Below the pieces are notes generated by a model. The model did not search any database. It saw nothing but the letters and a program-made list of their open reading frames with translations, and was not told the origin of the DNA. Of a stretch of DNA of 21,751 nt, positions 1 to 7,170 are shown piece after piece. Position 1 is the first letter of the stretch. Each line of letters opens with the position of its first letter. Made by a program: the position numbers and the translations under genes. The stretch is taken from NCBI GenBank assembly GCA_937961295.1, contig CALGOK010000132.1, forward strand, positions 1 through 21,751, given 5' to 3'. This stretch comes from an uncultured Gemmatimonadota bacterium (GTDB lineage: Bacteria; Gemmatimonadota; Gemmatimonadetes; Gemmatimonadales; GWC2-71-9).

Positions 1-972
1 GGGAGCCGCCCCGAGCATCGCCATCACCATGGCGCCGGCGACGAAGATGACGCCGAGGATCCCTGCGACGCCGAAGCCGGGGAGCACGAACGCCTCGACC
101 GCCAGCGCGATCAGCCCGACGCCGAGGAGGATCACCTCTTCCCAGCCGGCGAGCCCGATCAGGAACGACGAGCCGAAGAAGAGCCCGAGCGACGCCAGGG
201 ACACCAGCCCGCCGATGCCGAATGCGCCGGCCTTGATCTCGAAGATCAGCCCCAGCACGCCGAGCGACAGCAGCAGCGGCGCCACGATGGGATTGGTGAG
301 GAAGCGCACCACCGCCTCCGCCCAGTTGGGCGACAGGGTCACGACCGTGGCGTTGTCGAGGCCGCGGGAGGCGAGCAGTGCCTCGAGCGTGGCGGCCTCG
401 CCGTCGGCCATCCCGACCTCGAGCGCCTGCCGGGTGGTGAGCGAGAGCAGCTTCCCCTCGGGGGCGAGCTCGGGAATGTCGAGCGTCTCGTCGACCATCG
501 CCTCCGCGAGTGCCGGATCGCGGCCGCGCGCCTCGGCGAGGGAGCGGAACGCGGCGCGCATCGCCGAAACCATCTTCTCCGATGCCTTGGTGCCGCTGCC
601 GTCCACCGGTGTCGCCGCGCCGATCGCGCCACCCGGCGCCATCCAGATCTCGTTGGCAGCCAGGGCAATCATCGCCCCGGCACTCCAGGCCCGTGGATTG
701 ACGTACGCCACCACCGGCACCGGCGAGGTGCGCACCGCGTCGACGATCCGCTCGGCGGCGTCGACCCGGCCGCCCGGGGTGTCGATGTCGAGCACCACCA
801 GTGCCGCCCCTTCCTCCGCCGCCGTCTCGATGACCCGCGCCACGTAGGGCGCCAGGCCGAGCTCGATGACGCCGCTGACCTGGGCGCGGTACACCTGTCC
901 CGACTGGGCCGCCACCGGTGCGGCGAACACCAGCGAGACAACGGCACAGAGCGCGGGGAATCGGCGCGTCAC
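1..972 (-). CDS. nfeD: NfeD-family membrane-bound serine protease (ClpP class), 3' end outside window
   Basis: Partial: 324 codons are visible and the frame stays open to the window edge. It begins with GTG at 972, preceded by GGAGGG about 7 nt upstream; an in-frame GTG at 999 has no such site. Residues 1-23 form a signal peptide ending in VAAQ. A ClpP-like protease domain follows: Ser97 in a WSAG motif and Lys133 (or Lys129) fit the Ser-Lys dyad known for the NfeD/1510-N family. From about residue 210 there are several hydrophobic segments with the family's GVLGLIFEIK and PGFGVAGI-like sequences, that is, the membrane module. The C-terminal OB-fold domain would lie beyond the window. In this family the protease cleaves membrane proteins and usually works with a stomatin-like partner; no partner is visible here. 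The family call is firm; the substrate is unknown. Confidence 0.9.
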   Translation of the reverse strand, partial: MTRRFPALCAVVSLVFAAPVAAQSGQVYRAQVSGVIELGLAPYVARVIETAAEEGAALVVLDIDTPGGRVDAAERIVDAVRTSPVPVVAYVNPRAWSAGAMIALAANEIWMAPGGAIGAATPVDGSGTKASEKMVSAMRAAFRSLAEARGRDPALAEAMVDETLDIPELAPEGKLLSLTTRQALEVGMADGEAATLEALLASRGLDNATVVTLSPNWAEAVVRFLTNPIVAPLLLSLGVLGLIFEIKAGAFGIGGLVSLASLGLFFGSSFLIGLAGWEEVILLGVGLIALAVEAFVLPGFGVAGILGVIFVAGAMVMAMLGAAP

Positions 973-1003
973 GGGGGTCCCTCCGGCAGGGGTGCTCACC
1001 CCT

Positions 1004-1011
1004 CAATTCTA
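1004..1011 (-). promoter_or_regulatory. Candidate -7 element for nfeD
   Basis: On the minus strand this reads TAGAATTG, one mismatch from the Bacteroidota -7 consensus TAnnTTTG. It lies about 30 nt upstream of the GTG at 972, giving a short leader. I see no matching TTG element 19-21 nt further upstream, so this is a weak call. Confidence 0.25.
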
Positions 1012-1056
1012 GCCCGGTCGCGGGGCGGATGCCGCCGGGCGCCGCCCGAACGCACG

Positions 1057-1088
1057 GGGAGCCGGCACCCCGAGGGGCACCGGCTCCC
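1057..1088 (-). terminator. Hairpin terminator downstream of the TonB-dependent receptor
   Basis: GGGAGCCGG (1057-1065) pairs perfectly with CCGGCTCCC (1080-1088). Inside is a CA/CA internal loop and a further CCCC/GGGG stem. It begins 23 nt after the receptor's stop codon. There is no clear T-tract, as is common in GC-rich genomes. Confidence 0.6.
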
Positions 1089-1111
1089 GCGCCTGCGTGG
1101 TCGGGTGGAGG

Positions 1112-4100
1112 TCAGAACACGTACCGGAGCCCCACCTGGGCCTGCCGCGGCTCGCTCAGGCCGCTGCGAATCGTGCCGTCGAAGTTGAGGAACAGGCCCG
1201 TCGACGACGGGTCGCGGAAGTTGTCGGCGTTGGTGAGGTTGAAGACCTCGACGATCGCCTCCATCGAGCGGCCGTTGCCGAGCGCGAACGGCTTGGAGAT
1301 CCGCACGTCCCAGTTGAACAGCGCGTTGTCCTTGCGCAGCGTGTTGCGGAGCAGGATCGACCCGTCCGGGCAGATCCTGTCGCTCGCCACCGCCGCCCGC
1401 TCGCCGGTGCCGGTGTTGCCGGCTCCGCACTTCTCCGAGATCGGCTGCGCGGAGAAGATCGAGACCCGGTTGTTGAGGTAGATGTCACCCGGGGCCCGCC
1501 ACAGCAGCCAGCCGTTGAAGCGGTGCCGCTGGTCGCGGTCCGACCAGTTGTACTCCCGGTCGAGTCGGGTCGGATCGACGTAGCGGAACGAGAACGGGTC
1601 GCGCTCGTTGTCGTCGTCGGCCTTGTCCCACGACAGGGTGTAGTTGAACTGGAACTGCAGGTCGGGATCCGACGACCGCCGCATGCTGAGGGTGATGCCG
1701 TTGTAGCGCGACTTGGCGCTGGCCTCGACCACCGTCAGCGTGCCGAGCCCGTTGCCCCCCGGGAGGCCGGTGGACCACGGGTTGCCGAAGGCCCCGGCGT
1801 TGCGGTCGATGAAGCGGGTCAGGTTGTCGGTACTGGCATGCGTGTAGGTGAGCCCCAGCGACACCCCGGCCGCCACCTCCCGCTCGTAGCTGAACGAGGC
1901 GGAGATGGTGCGCGGGTTCTGGAAGTCCTCGTCGAACACGAACACGCCGGGCTGGAACGGGTCGCCGCTCGGCGACGGGAGCAGCTGGCCGTACACCGGC
2001 GGCGGTCCCAGGATGCCGGTGAGCGCCGAGTTGCGGAACAGCGTCTGGCCGCGCGAGCCGTTGGTGCTGCGCGACGAGGCCAGGTTGAGGCCCGGCGTGC
2101 GCGCGTAGTAGATCCCCGCGTTGGCGCGCAGCACCTCGGTGCCGTCGCCGTTGCGGTCCCACGCGAAGCCGAGTCGCGGCTGCCACATCGAGTAGTCCGA
2201 CGGGATGTTGCCGTCCGACGGGAACCGGTAGGTCCCCGTGTTGTTGGTGACCGTCTGCCCGATGAACGGCGCGTAGAACACCTCCGACGCCGGCGTGATC
2301 GGGTCGGGCTGGATCTGCGCCTCCCAGCGCAGGCCGTAGTCCACTGTGAGGTTGGGCGTCGGCTTCCACGAATCCTGCAGGAACAGGGCGATCTCGTTCT
2401 GCGGGATCTCCTGGGTGCCGGCCTCCTCCACGCTGAGGCCGCCCACGCCCGCCTGCTGGAGGTAGAGCTCCACCGGGCCGGTGATGCTCGTCCCCGTGGG
2501 GCAGCTGCCGGTGGTGCTGAACGAGTTGTTGGAGCACTCGACGTACAGGTTGCCGAACCGGACGTAGTTCAGGAAGCCCTGCACCGAGTTGAAGGCGATC
2601 CGCCCGTTGGCGAAGCCGATGAAGGTCTGCTTCACGTTGGTGCGGTTGTACTCCACGCCGGCCTTGAAGAAGTGGTTGCCGGAGTGCCACGAGATGTTGT
2701 CGAGCAGCTGGATGCGGGTGTCGTACGCCTCGACCGGCAGGAAGAACGGCTGGCCGATCCGGAACCCGGTGAACGAGATGTCGGTGTCGGGGAACGGCCG
2801 GTTGGTGGACGGATTGGTCGGGCCCTCGTACGGCCGGGGCCGATCCTCGCGCGACACCTGGAAGCGGAATTCGTTGCTGCTGCTCGAGGAGAGCTGGCTC
2901 ACCAGCGAGCCGTTGAGGGCGTGGGAGTAGTCCTGCTCGATGCCGTTGGCGCTGCGCCCCCAGATGTCCACGTCGAAGGTCCCGTTGACCTGCTTGGACC
3001 AGGTGTAGTTGTACTTGAGCGCCAGCGAGTTCCGGTCGTTGAGCCGGACGTCGACCTTGGCCATCAGCGCGCGGGCGTCGTCGGTCCGCTCGATCGAGCC
3101 GAAGTCGCCGGCCAGCGCCCCGCCGAACGCCGTGTCGGTCCACGCGAGCAGCCGGTCATCGATCAGCCCGAGCCGGTTGGCCTGCTTGGTCTCGGTGTAG
3201 AGCTGCTGGTCGTAGGCGAGGAAGAAGAACGCCTTGTCGCGCTTGATCGGGCCACCGAGGGTGAACCCGAACTGGGCCTGCGAGTAGTCCGGCGTGAAGC
3301 CGCTGGTGCTGCCGTCCGGGAAGCTGTGTGCGTAGTCGTTGGAGAGCTGGTCGAACTTGCCGAACACGTGCGCGGTGCCGTGGAACTCGTTGGTCCCCGA
3401 CTTCGTGATCACGTTGATGAAGCCGCCGCCCGAGCGGCCGAACTCCGCGTTGGCGCCCTGGGCCACCACCACCATGTCCTCGATCGCGTCGAGGTTGAAG
3501 GTGAAGGCCGGCCGCTGGCCGCCGCGCTGCTCGCCGAAGAACGGGTTGTTGAAGTCGGCCCCGTCCACCGAGACGTTGTTGTGGATGCCGCGCTGCCCGC
3601 CGATCGAGATCTCGTCGCCGTCGGGCCCCTGCACGATCGCCACGTTGGGCGTGAGCGTGGTGAGGTTGAGGAAGTTGCGGCCGTTGTTGGGCAACCCCTG
3701 CACCACCGCGGAGTCGAGCCGGGTGGCCGACGCCGTGCGCGCCTGCTCCACCAGCGGCGACTCGGCCACCACGGTGATCGCCTGGAGCTCCACCGCCGAG
3801 GGGGCGAGCGTCGCGTCGAGCGCCGTGGTGGCGCCGAGGCTCACCTGCACGTCGGTCTTGCGGACGGGCGCGTAGCCCACCGCGCGGAACACCACCTCGT
3901 AGCTGCCCACCCGCAGCAGCGAGGCGACGTACGCCCCCTGCGCGTTGGTGGTGTGGCTGCGGGTGAGGTTGGTCTCCAGGTGGCGCAGCACCACGCTAGC
4001 ATTGGGAATCGGGTTCCCGGTGCTGTCGCGCACCGTGCCGCGCACCAGGCCGGTGGTGGCCTGCACCTGCGCGACGAGGCTGCCGGCGCCGAGGATGGCG

Positions 4101-4138
4101 GCCAGCATCGTGAGTGCCGTGACACGTCGAACGTTCAT
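1112..4138 (-). CDS. Oar-like TonB-dependent outer-membrane receptor
   Basis: 1008 aa. The frame is open far upstream, but the ATG at 4138 is chosen because AGGAG lies 8 nt before it and a signal peptide (residues 1-23, ending LVAQ) follows. Domain order: CarboxypepD-regulatory-like β-sandwich (about 28-112), a TonB-box-like ITVVAESP (121-128), a plug domain (about 130-250) with QGLPNNGRNFLNL, VDGADFNNPFFG and the plug-end ITKSGTNEFHG, then a β-barrel to a C-terminal Phe (GLRYVF), the usual outer-membrane assembly signal. This architecture is typical of OmpA-related/Oar-type receptors that import large substrates using TonB energy. The substrate cannot be read from the sequence. It has its own promoter and terminator, so it is probably a single-gene unit although it lies just downstream of the sigma-factor operon. 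Confidence 0.92.
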   Translation of the reverse strand: MNVRRVTALTMLAAILGAGSLVAQVQATTGLVRGTVRDSTGNPIPNASVVLRHLETNLTRSHTTNAQGAYVASLLRVGSYEVVFRAVGYAPVRKTDVQVSLGATTALDATLAPSAVELQAITVVAESPLVEQARTASATRLDSAVVQGLPNNGRNFLNLTTLTPNVAIVQGPDGDEISIGGQRGIHNNVSVDGADFNNPFFGEQRGGQRPAFTFNLDAIEDMVVVAQGANAEFGRSGGGFINVITKSGTNEFHGTAHVFGKFDQLSNDYAHSFPDGSTSGFTPDYSQAQFGFTLGGPIKRDKAFFFLAYDQQLYTETKQANRLGLIDDRLLAWTDTAFGGALAGDFGSIERTDDARALMAKVDVRLNDRNSLALKYNYTWSKQVNGTFDVDIWGRSANGIEQDYSHALNGSLVSQLSSSSSNEFRFQVSREDRPRPYEGPTNPSTNRPFPDTDISFTGFRIGQPFFLPVEAYDTRIQLLDNISWHSGNHFFKAGVEYNRTNVKQTFIGFANGRIAFNSVQGFLNYVRFGNLYVECSNNSFSTTGSCPTGTSITGPVELYLQQAGVGGLSVEEAGTQEIPQNEIALFLQDSWKPTPNLTVDYGLRWEAQIQPDPITPASEVFYAPFIGQTVTNNTGTYRFPSDGNIPSDYSMWQPRLGFAWDRNGDGTEVLRANAGIYYARTPGLNLASSRSTNGSRGQTLFRNSALTGILGPPPVYGQLLPSPSGDPFQPGVFVFDEDFQNPRTISASFSYEREVAAGVSLGLTYTHASTDNLTRFIDRNAGAFGNPWSTGLPGGNGLGTLTVVEASAKSRYNGITLSMRRSSDPDLQFQFNYTLSWDKADDDNERDPFSFRYVDPTRLDREYNWSDRDQRHRFNGWLLWRAPGDIYLNNRVSIFSAQPISEKCGAGNTGTGERAAVASDRICPDGSILLRNTLRKDNALFNWDVRISKPFALGNGRSMEAIVEVFNLTNADNFRDPSSTGLFLNFDGTIRSGLSEPRQAQVGLRYVF

Positions 4139-4180
4139 CGGCCCGCTCCTGGTTGTGTTCGGAAGGTCGCGACATCGAGA

Positions 4181-4192
4181 CGGAGGCCTCCG
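4181..4192. promoter_or_regulatory. Candidate operator: perfect 12-bp palindrome in the receptor leader
   Basis: CGGAGGCCTCCG is a perfect 12-bp palindrome just downstream of the predicted start of transcription of the receptor gene. A second pair, GTCGCG (4166-4171) and CGCGAC (4191-4196), could form an alternative hairpin around it. It could be a repressor site or a leader structure. Confidence 0.3.
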
Positions 4193-4200
4193 CGACGCCA

Positions 4201-4230
4201 CAGAGTTACTGCATTTCCGCCACAATGCAA
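4201..4230 (-). promoter_or_regulatory. Candidate promoter of the TonB-dependent receptor gene
   Basis: On the minus strand: TTG (4230-4228), 19-nt spacer, TAACTCTG (4208-4201), one mismatch from the Bacteroidota-type -7 element TAnnTTTG. The expected leader is about 55-60 nt, ending with AGGAG before the ATG at 4138. It sits between the upstream terminator hairpin and the gene, where a promoter is expected. Confidence 0.4.
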
Positions 4231-4231
4231 G

Positions 4232-4263
4232 CACCCGGATCGTGCCGCAGCGCGATCCGGGTG
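4232..4263 (-). terminator. Hairpin terminator of the sigma/anti-sigma/Spy-like operon
   Basis: CACCCGGATCG (4232-4242) and CGATCCGGGTG (4253-4263) are perfect 11-bp inverted arms with a 10-nt loop. The hairpin starts about 30 nt after the stop of the last operon gene. No strong T-tract follows. Confidence 0.6.
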
Positions 4264-4293
4264 CCGGGAGGAGGAACGGCGGGTGGGGGACGG

Positions 4294-4797
4294 CTACGGC
4301 ACGCCCGGCCGCACCAACCTTCCCTGCACCGGACGCTGCTCCTGCAGTTCGCGCACGCGGCGCAGCAGCTCGTCGCGCAACCGCAGGAACTGGGCGCGCT
4401 GCACCGGGCTCAGGATCGGCCCCAGCGCCCGCATCTCGGCCTGGAAGGACTCGGCGTACTCCACCCGGTTGCGGAGCAGCCGGTCGATCACCCGGGTCAC
4501 CGAGTCGGCATTGGCTGCAACCCCTGGGCGCAGCTGTCCGTCGAGCGCCCGCCGCAGCGCGCGCTCCTCCTCCTCGAGCCGCTGGCGGACCGAGCCCCAC
4601 TCGGTCAGCACCGCACCAACCTGGACCACCTGGGCATCGCTCAGCCCGAGGTCCTGCCGCAGCCGGTTGGTGAACATCCGCTCGATCCGCTCGCGGAGCT
4701 GGTCGGCGCGTTCGCCGGTGGCCGCCTGGGCAACAAGGGCGCCCGGCGCGAGGACGAGTGTCGCGAGCAGCAGCGTGCGACCCAGTGTGCGCATCAT
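4294..4797 (-). CDS. Spy/CpxP-like periplasmic protein of the sigma-factor operon
   Basis: 167 aa. Residues 1-24 are a signal peptide (MMRTLGRTLLLATLVLAPG, then ALVAQA), so the product is periplasmic. The mature part is highly charged, probably all α-helical, with an LSPVQRAQF motif near the C-terminus that matches the LTxxQ motif of the Spy/CpxP/CnrX group. Those proteins bind misfolded protein or metals and feed into envelope-stress regulators. This one contains no His and no Cys, which argues against CnrX-like metal sensing and for a chaperone-like or protein-sensing role (inference). The start codon overlaps the anti-sigma stop by 4 nt (ATGATGA region); the second ATG at 4794 is equally possible. 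It is the last gene of the unit. Confidence 0.7.
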   Translation of the reverse strand: MMRTLGRTLLLATLVLAPGALVAQAATGERADQLRERIERMFTNRLRQDLGLSDAQVVQVGAVLTEWGSVRQRLEEEERALRRALDGQLRPGVAANADSVTRVIDRLLRNRVEYAESFQAEMRALGPILSPVQRAQFLRLRDELLRRVRELQEQRPVQGRLVRPGVP

Positions 4798-5303
4798 CCC
4801 TCCACGTCCTGAAGCAGGAGTTCGAGTTCGTCATCGGTGAGATCGCCGATCCGGGGCACCGAGCCGATCGGCTCGACCGGCTTCGGTTCCAGCGTGGCCA
4901 GCACCACCTCGAGCTCGGCCTCGAAGAGCGCGTCCAGCTCGGGGAGCATCGTCGGCTCGCGGGTCGGCGCCACGGCGACCTCGGTGCCGCCGATCCACGG
5001 CCGCCACACGGCCACCGCCAGCGCCACCGACGCCGCGGCCGCCAGTCCCCAGATCACCCGGCGCCACGGCCGCCGCGACTCGAGCGAGACAACCTCGCCA
5101 CCCTGGCGGAGCCGACTGACCACCTGCGCGGCCAACCGCTCGGTGTCGATCGCCGGCTCGGCGACCGGAGCGAACCGGCGCACGACACGCCATTCCGTGG
5201 CGCACTCGCGGCACGCTTCGAGATGGGCGGCCTCCAGCTCACTCCACGCCGACTCGCCGGCGGCGACGCCGGGCATCCGCTCCGAGAGGTGCTGGTCGGT
5301 CAT
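4794..5303 (-). CDS. Anti-sigma factor with zinc-binding (ZAS) motif and one membrane segment
   Basis: 169 aa. The N-terminal part carries H27-x3-C31-x2-C34 (AHLEACREC), the zinc-associated anti-sigma signature that in this family folds into the sigma-binding helical bundle. A single hydrophobic segment at about 83-100, preceded by RRPWRR, would anchor it in the inner membrane. The remaining ~65 residues would be periplasmic and are acidic, ending with LTDDELELLLQDVEG. Its ATG overlaps the end of the ECF sigma gene by 4 nt, and its stop overlaps the start of the Spy-like gene by 4 nt, so the three are translationally coupled. It is expected to hold the adjacent sigma factor inactive until an envelope signal arrives. 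Confidence 0.82.
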   Translation of the reverse strand: MTDQHLSERMPGVAAGESAWSELEAAHLEACRECATEWRVVRRFAPVAEPAIDTERLAAQVVSRLRQGGEVVSLESRRPWRRVIWGLAAAASVALAVAVWRPWIGGTEVAVAPTREPTMLPELDALFEAELEVVLATLEPKPVEPIGSVPRIGDLTDDELELLLQDVEG

Positions 5304-5842
5304 GGCAGTCGCTCCTTGAGCCGCTTCACCGCGTGGTGGTAGTGCACCCGTGCCGCCCCCGCGGTCGTCTCGAGCGCCGCGGCAATCTCCTGGTAGTCGA
5401 GCCCCTGCTCCACCCGGAGCAGGAAGACTTCGCGCTGCATCGGCGACAGCGTCACCATCCCCTCGCGCAGCCGCTCGGCCACCTCGTCGGCTTCCAGCTC
5501 GGCCGCCGGGTCGGCCTCGTCCACCTGGTCGCCATCGGCGATCTCGAGGAAAACCCGCCCGCCACCCCGGCGGAACCGATCGCGCACCAGGTTGGCCGCG
5601 ATCCGGAAAAGCCAGCCCCGGAACGGGGCATCCTCGCGCCAGCCGTCCAACCCCCGGAACGCCCGGAAGAAGGTCTCCTGCAGCAGGTCATCCAGGTCGG
5701 AACTGGTGGCCCCCCGCGAGAGGAGGTAGCGTCCGAGCACCTTGGCGTGCCGCCGCACCAGCGCCGCGGCGGCGGCTTCGTCGCCACCCCGCCACGCAGC
5801 CACCAGCTGCGAGTCGGTCAGATCGTCCGAGGCGACGGTCAT
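5300..5842 (-). CDS. ECF (RpoE-type) RNA polymerase sigma factor
   Basis: About 180 aa, the usual length for group 4 sigma factors. Numbered from the alternative GTG at 5845, region 2 spans about 20-93 with the signature DDLLQETFFRAFR, then PFRGWLFRIAANLVRDRFRR (-10 recognition). Region 4 spans about 125-178 and contains LSPMQREVFLLR and a helix-turn-helix YQEIAAALETTAGAARVHYH (-35 recognition). The start is ATG at 5842 or the GTG immediately before it; neither has a clear Shine-Dalgarno. It is first in a coupled operon with its anti-sigma factor and a periplasmic protein, so it most likely runs an envelope-stress or surface-nutrient regulon and its own operon. I could not identify the -35/-10 pair it recognises. 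Confidence 0.93.
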   Translation of the reverse strand: MTVASDDLTDSQLVAAWRGGDEAAAAALVRRHAKVLGRYLLSRGATSSDLDDLLQETFFRAFRGLDGWREDAPFRGWLFRIAANLVRDRFRRGGGRVFLEIADGDQVDEADPAAELEADEVAERLREGMVTLSPMQREVFLLRVEQGLDYQEIAAALETTAGAARVHYHHAVKRLKERLP

Positions 5843-5878
5843 CACACGAGAAGACGGGGCATGGAGGAGTACGTTAAG

Positions 5879-5902
5879 GGCGACAACGCGAGGGGCGAGG
5901 AG
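5879..5902. repeat. GGCGACA-type intergenic repeat, copy A
   Basis: Reads GGCGACAACGCGAGGGGCGA on the plus strand. It matches the repeats around 6775-6898, 7571-7702 and 13320-13424 and lies directly beside the large palindrome at 5900-5992. Confidence 0.5.
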
Positions 5903-5992
5903 CTGTCACCCCGAGGGAGCAACGCGACCGAGGGGGGCGGAGTCCGCCGCGGACGACGCTCCGCCCCCTCGCTGCGCTCGGGGTGACAGCTC
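5900..5992. repeat. Large imperfect palindrome (REP/BIME-like) upstream of the ECF operon
   Basis: GAGCTGTCACCCCGAG (5900-5915) and CTCGGGGTGACAGCTC (5977-5992) are perfect 16-bp inverted arms. Between them GAGGGGGCGGA pairs with TCCGCCCCCTC, so the whole 93 nt can fold into one long hairpin. Its arms resemble the TGTCACCCCGAGCGCAGCGAG-type palindromes seen between genes in many bacteria. It lies between divergent genes, so it is unlikely to be only a terminator. Confidence 0.7.
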
Positions 5993-6114
5993 TCCGTTCT
6001 CTGTTCACAATACCCACAAACCACTGTCCACATTGGTGATACCTGCTGTGACTTCACGTGATTTCCACCCTGTCGACACGGTTTCCACACCGCCCTGCAC
6101 GAGGTAATCCACCG

Positions 6115-6774
6115 TTGGCCAAGCCGCTCGTCATCGCCCATCGCGGGATAACCTCGCTCGCCATCGAGAATTCGCTCGAGGCCTTCCGGCTGGCTGTGGA
6201 AAAGTCCACCCCCCGCCCCGACGGGGTCGAACTGGATGTCCACAGCACCGCAGATGGAAAAATCATGGTTCATCACGATCCGACCCTCCCATCCGGGCGT
6301 CCGATCGCCACGGTTTCCCTCTCCCAAGTGCAGGAAGAGCGCCTGGCCGACGGCCAACGAGTGCCAACCCTCGAGGAGGCGCTCGGCGTGCTGGGCGATC
6401 TATCCGTGTACGTGGAGGCCAAGGGGCTCGCCCCCGCCGCCGACGATGCGCTGATCGGGACGCTGCGTGGCGGGCCGCACCCCGGCCGCTACCATGTCCA
6501 CTCCTTCGACCACCGGGTGGTGGCCCGGCTCGCTCGCCAGGCGCCCTGGTTCGGCTACGGGGTGCTCTCCACCTCGTACCCGATCTCCCCGGTCTCGCCG
6601 GTGATCGCCGCCGGGGCGCGGACGCTGTGGCAGGAGTGGCGGTTGATCGACCGGGAGCTGGTGGAGCGCTGTGCCGAGCGGGAGGTGGAGGTCATCGCCT
6701 GGACCTGCAAGACGGATCAGGAGGTCCGGGCGATGGCGGGGCTGGGAGTCAGCGGAGTTTGCGTGGATCTCTAG
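6115..6774 (+). CDS. ugpQ: Glycerophosphodiester phosphodiesterase (GDPD family, cytosolic type)
   Basis: 219 aa from TTG 6115, which has GAGGT 9 nt upstream; an in-frame GTG at 6058 would add 19 unremarkable residues and has no good ribosome-binding site. The TIM-barrel signature is present: HRG (9-11), ENSLEAF (18-24), VELDVHSTADGKIMVHHD with Glu39, Asp41 and His54, the metal and catalytic residues of the family. Downstream it has EAKG and a final strand with SGVCVDL. There is no signal peptide, so it should act in the cytosol, hydrolysing glycerophosphodiesters to glycerol-3-phosphate plus an alcohol in phospholipid turnover. It is a single gene between a palindrome-rich upstream region and a shared downstream inverted repeat facing rpmA. 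ENS replaces the usual ENT, a minor change. Confidence 0.88.
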   Translation: MAKPLVIAHRGITSLAIENSLEAFRLAVEKSTPRPDGVELDVHSTADGKIMVHHDPTLPSGRPIATVSLSQVQEERLADGQRVPTLEEALGVLGDLSVYVEAKGLAPAADDALIGTLRGGPHPGRYHVHSFDHRVVARLARQAPWFGYGVLSTSYPISPVSPVIAAGARTLWQEWRLIDRELVERCAEREVEVIAWTCKTDQEVRAMAGLGVSGVCVDL

Positions 6775-6898
6775 GGCGACGAGGCGAGGAGCGAAGGGCG
6801 AGGGGCGAGGGGCCAAAACACCGAGGGCCGGATCCGCTCATGGACCCGGCCCTTCGATCGCCCTTCGCCCTTCGCCCCTCGCGATGTCGCTTGTCGCC
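6775..6898. repeat. GGCGACA-type inverted repeat between convergent genes (copy B), with inner terminator hairpin
   Basis: The left arm (6775-6814, GGCGACGAGGCGAGGAGCGA...) and the reverse complement of the right arm (6859-6898) align closely, so this is an inverted pair of the same element. Inside, AGGGCCGG (6824-6831) and CCGGCCCT (6846-6853) form a perfect 8-bp stem. It fills the gap between the convergent GDPD gene and rpmA and probably serves as a bidirectional terminator. Confidence 0.6.
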
Positions 6899-6906
6899 AC
6901 CGGCTT

Positions 6907-7161
6907 TCAGGCCGGGTACACCGACACCTTCATCCGGTTCTTGTCCTTGTGCTCGAACTTCACGACCCCGTCAATATGGGCGTGGAGCGAGTCGTCCTTG
7001 GCCAGGAACACGTTCTTGCCGGGGTGGAACTTGGTGCCCCGCTGCTTGACGAGAATCGAGCCGGCGGTGACCATCTCGCCCCCGAAGCGCTTGACGCCCA
7101 GGTACTGCGGATTGGAATCGCGGCCGTTGCGGCTGGAGCCGACACCCTTCTTGTGTGCCAT
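6907..7161 (-). CDS. rpmA: 50S ribosomal protein L27
   Basis: 84 aa, the normal length. It begins MAHKKGVGSSRNGRDSNPQY, the conserved L27 N-terminus that reaches towards the peptidyl transferase centre, and continues with LGVKRFGG, GSILVKQRGTKFHPG and GVVKFEH. There is no N-terminal extension of the cleaved Firmicutes type. It starts 9 nt after the rplU stop, with GAGG overlapping that stop region, so it is in one operon with L21. Transcription ends in the inverted repeat shared with the GDPD gene. Confidence 0.98.
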   Translation of the reverse strand: MAHKKGVGSSRNGRDSNPQYLGVKRFGGEMVTAGSILVKQRGTKFHPGKNVFLAKDDSLHAHIDGVVKFEHKDKNRMKVSVYPA

Positions 7162-7170
7162 CTGGTTACC

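Noticed and set aside
1097..4840. Plus-strand open frame of 1247 codons
   Set aside because: It is an antisense shadow of the TonB-dependent receptor. Its translation is a Val/Arg/Gly/Ala-rich sequence without domain features, whereas the minus strand has signal peptide, plug and barrel motifs.
6058..6114. GTG 6058 as start of the GDPD gene
   Set aside because: No ribosome-binding site, and the extra residues are not typical of the family, whose HRG motif usually lies within about ten residues of the start. TTG 6115 has GAGGT at suitable distance. Kept only as an alternative.
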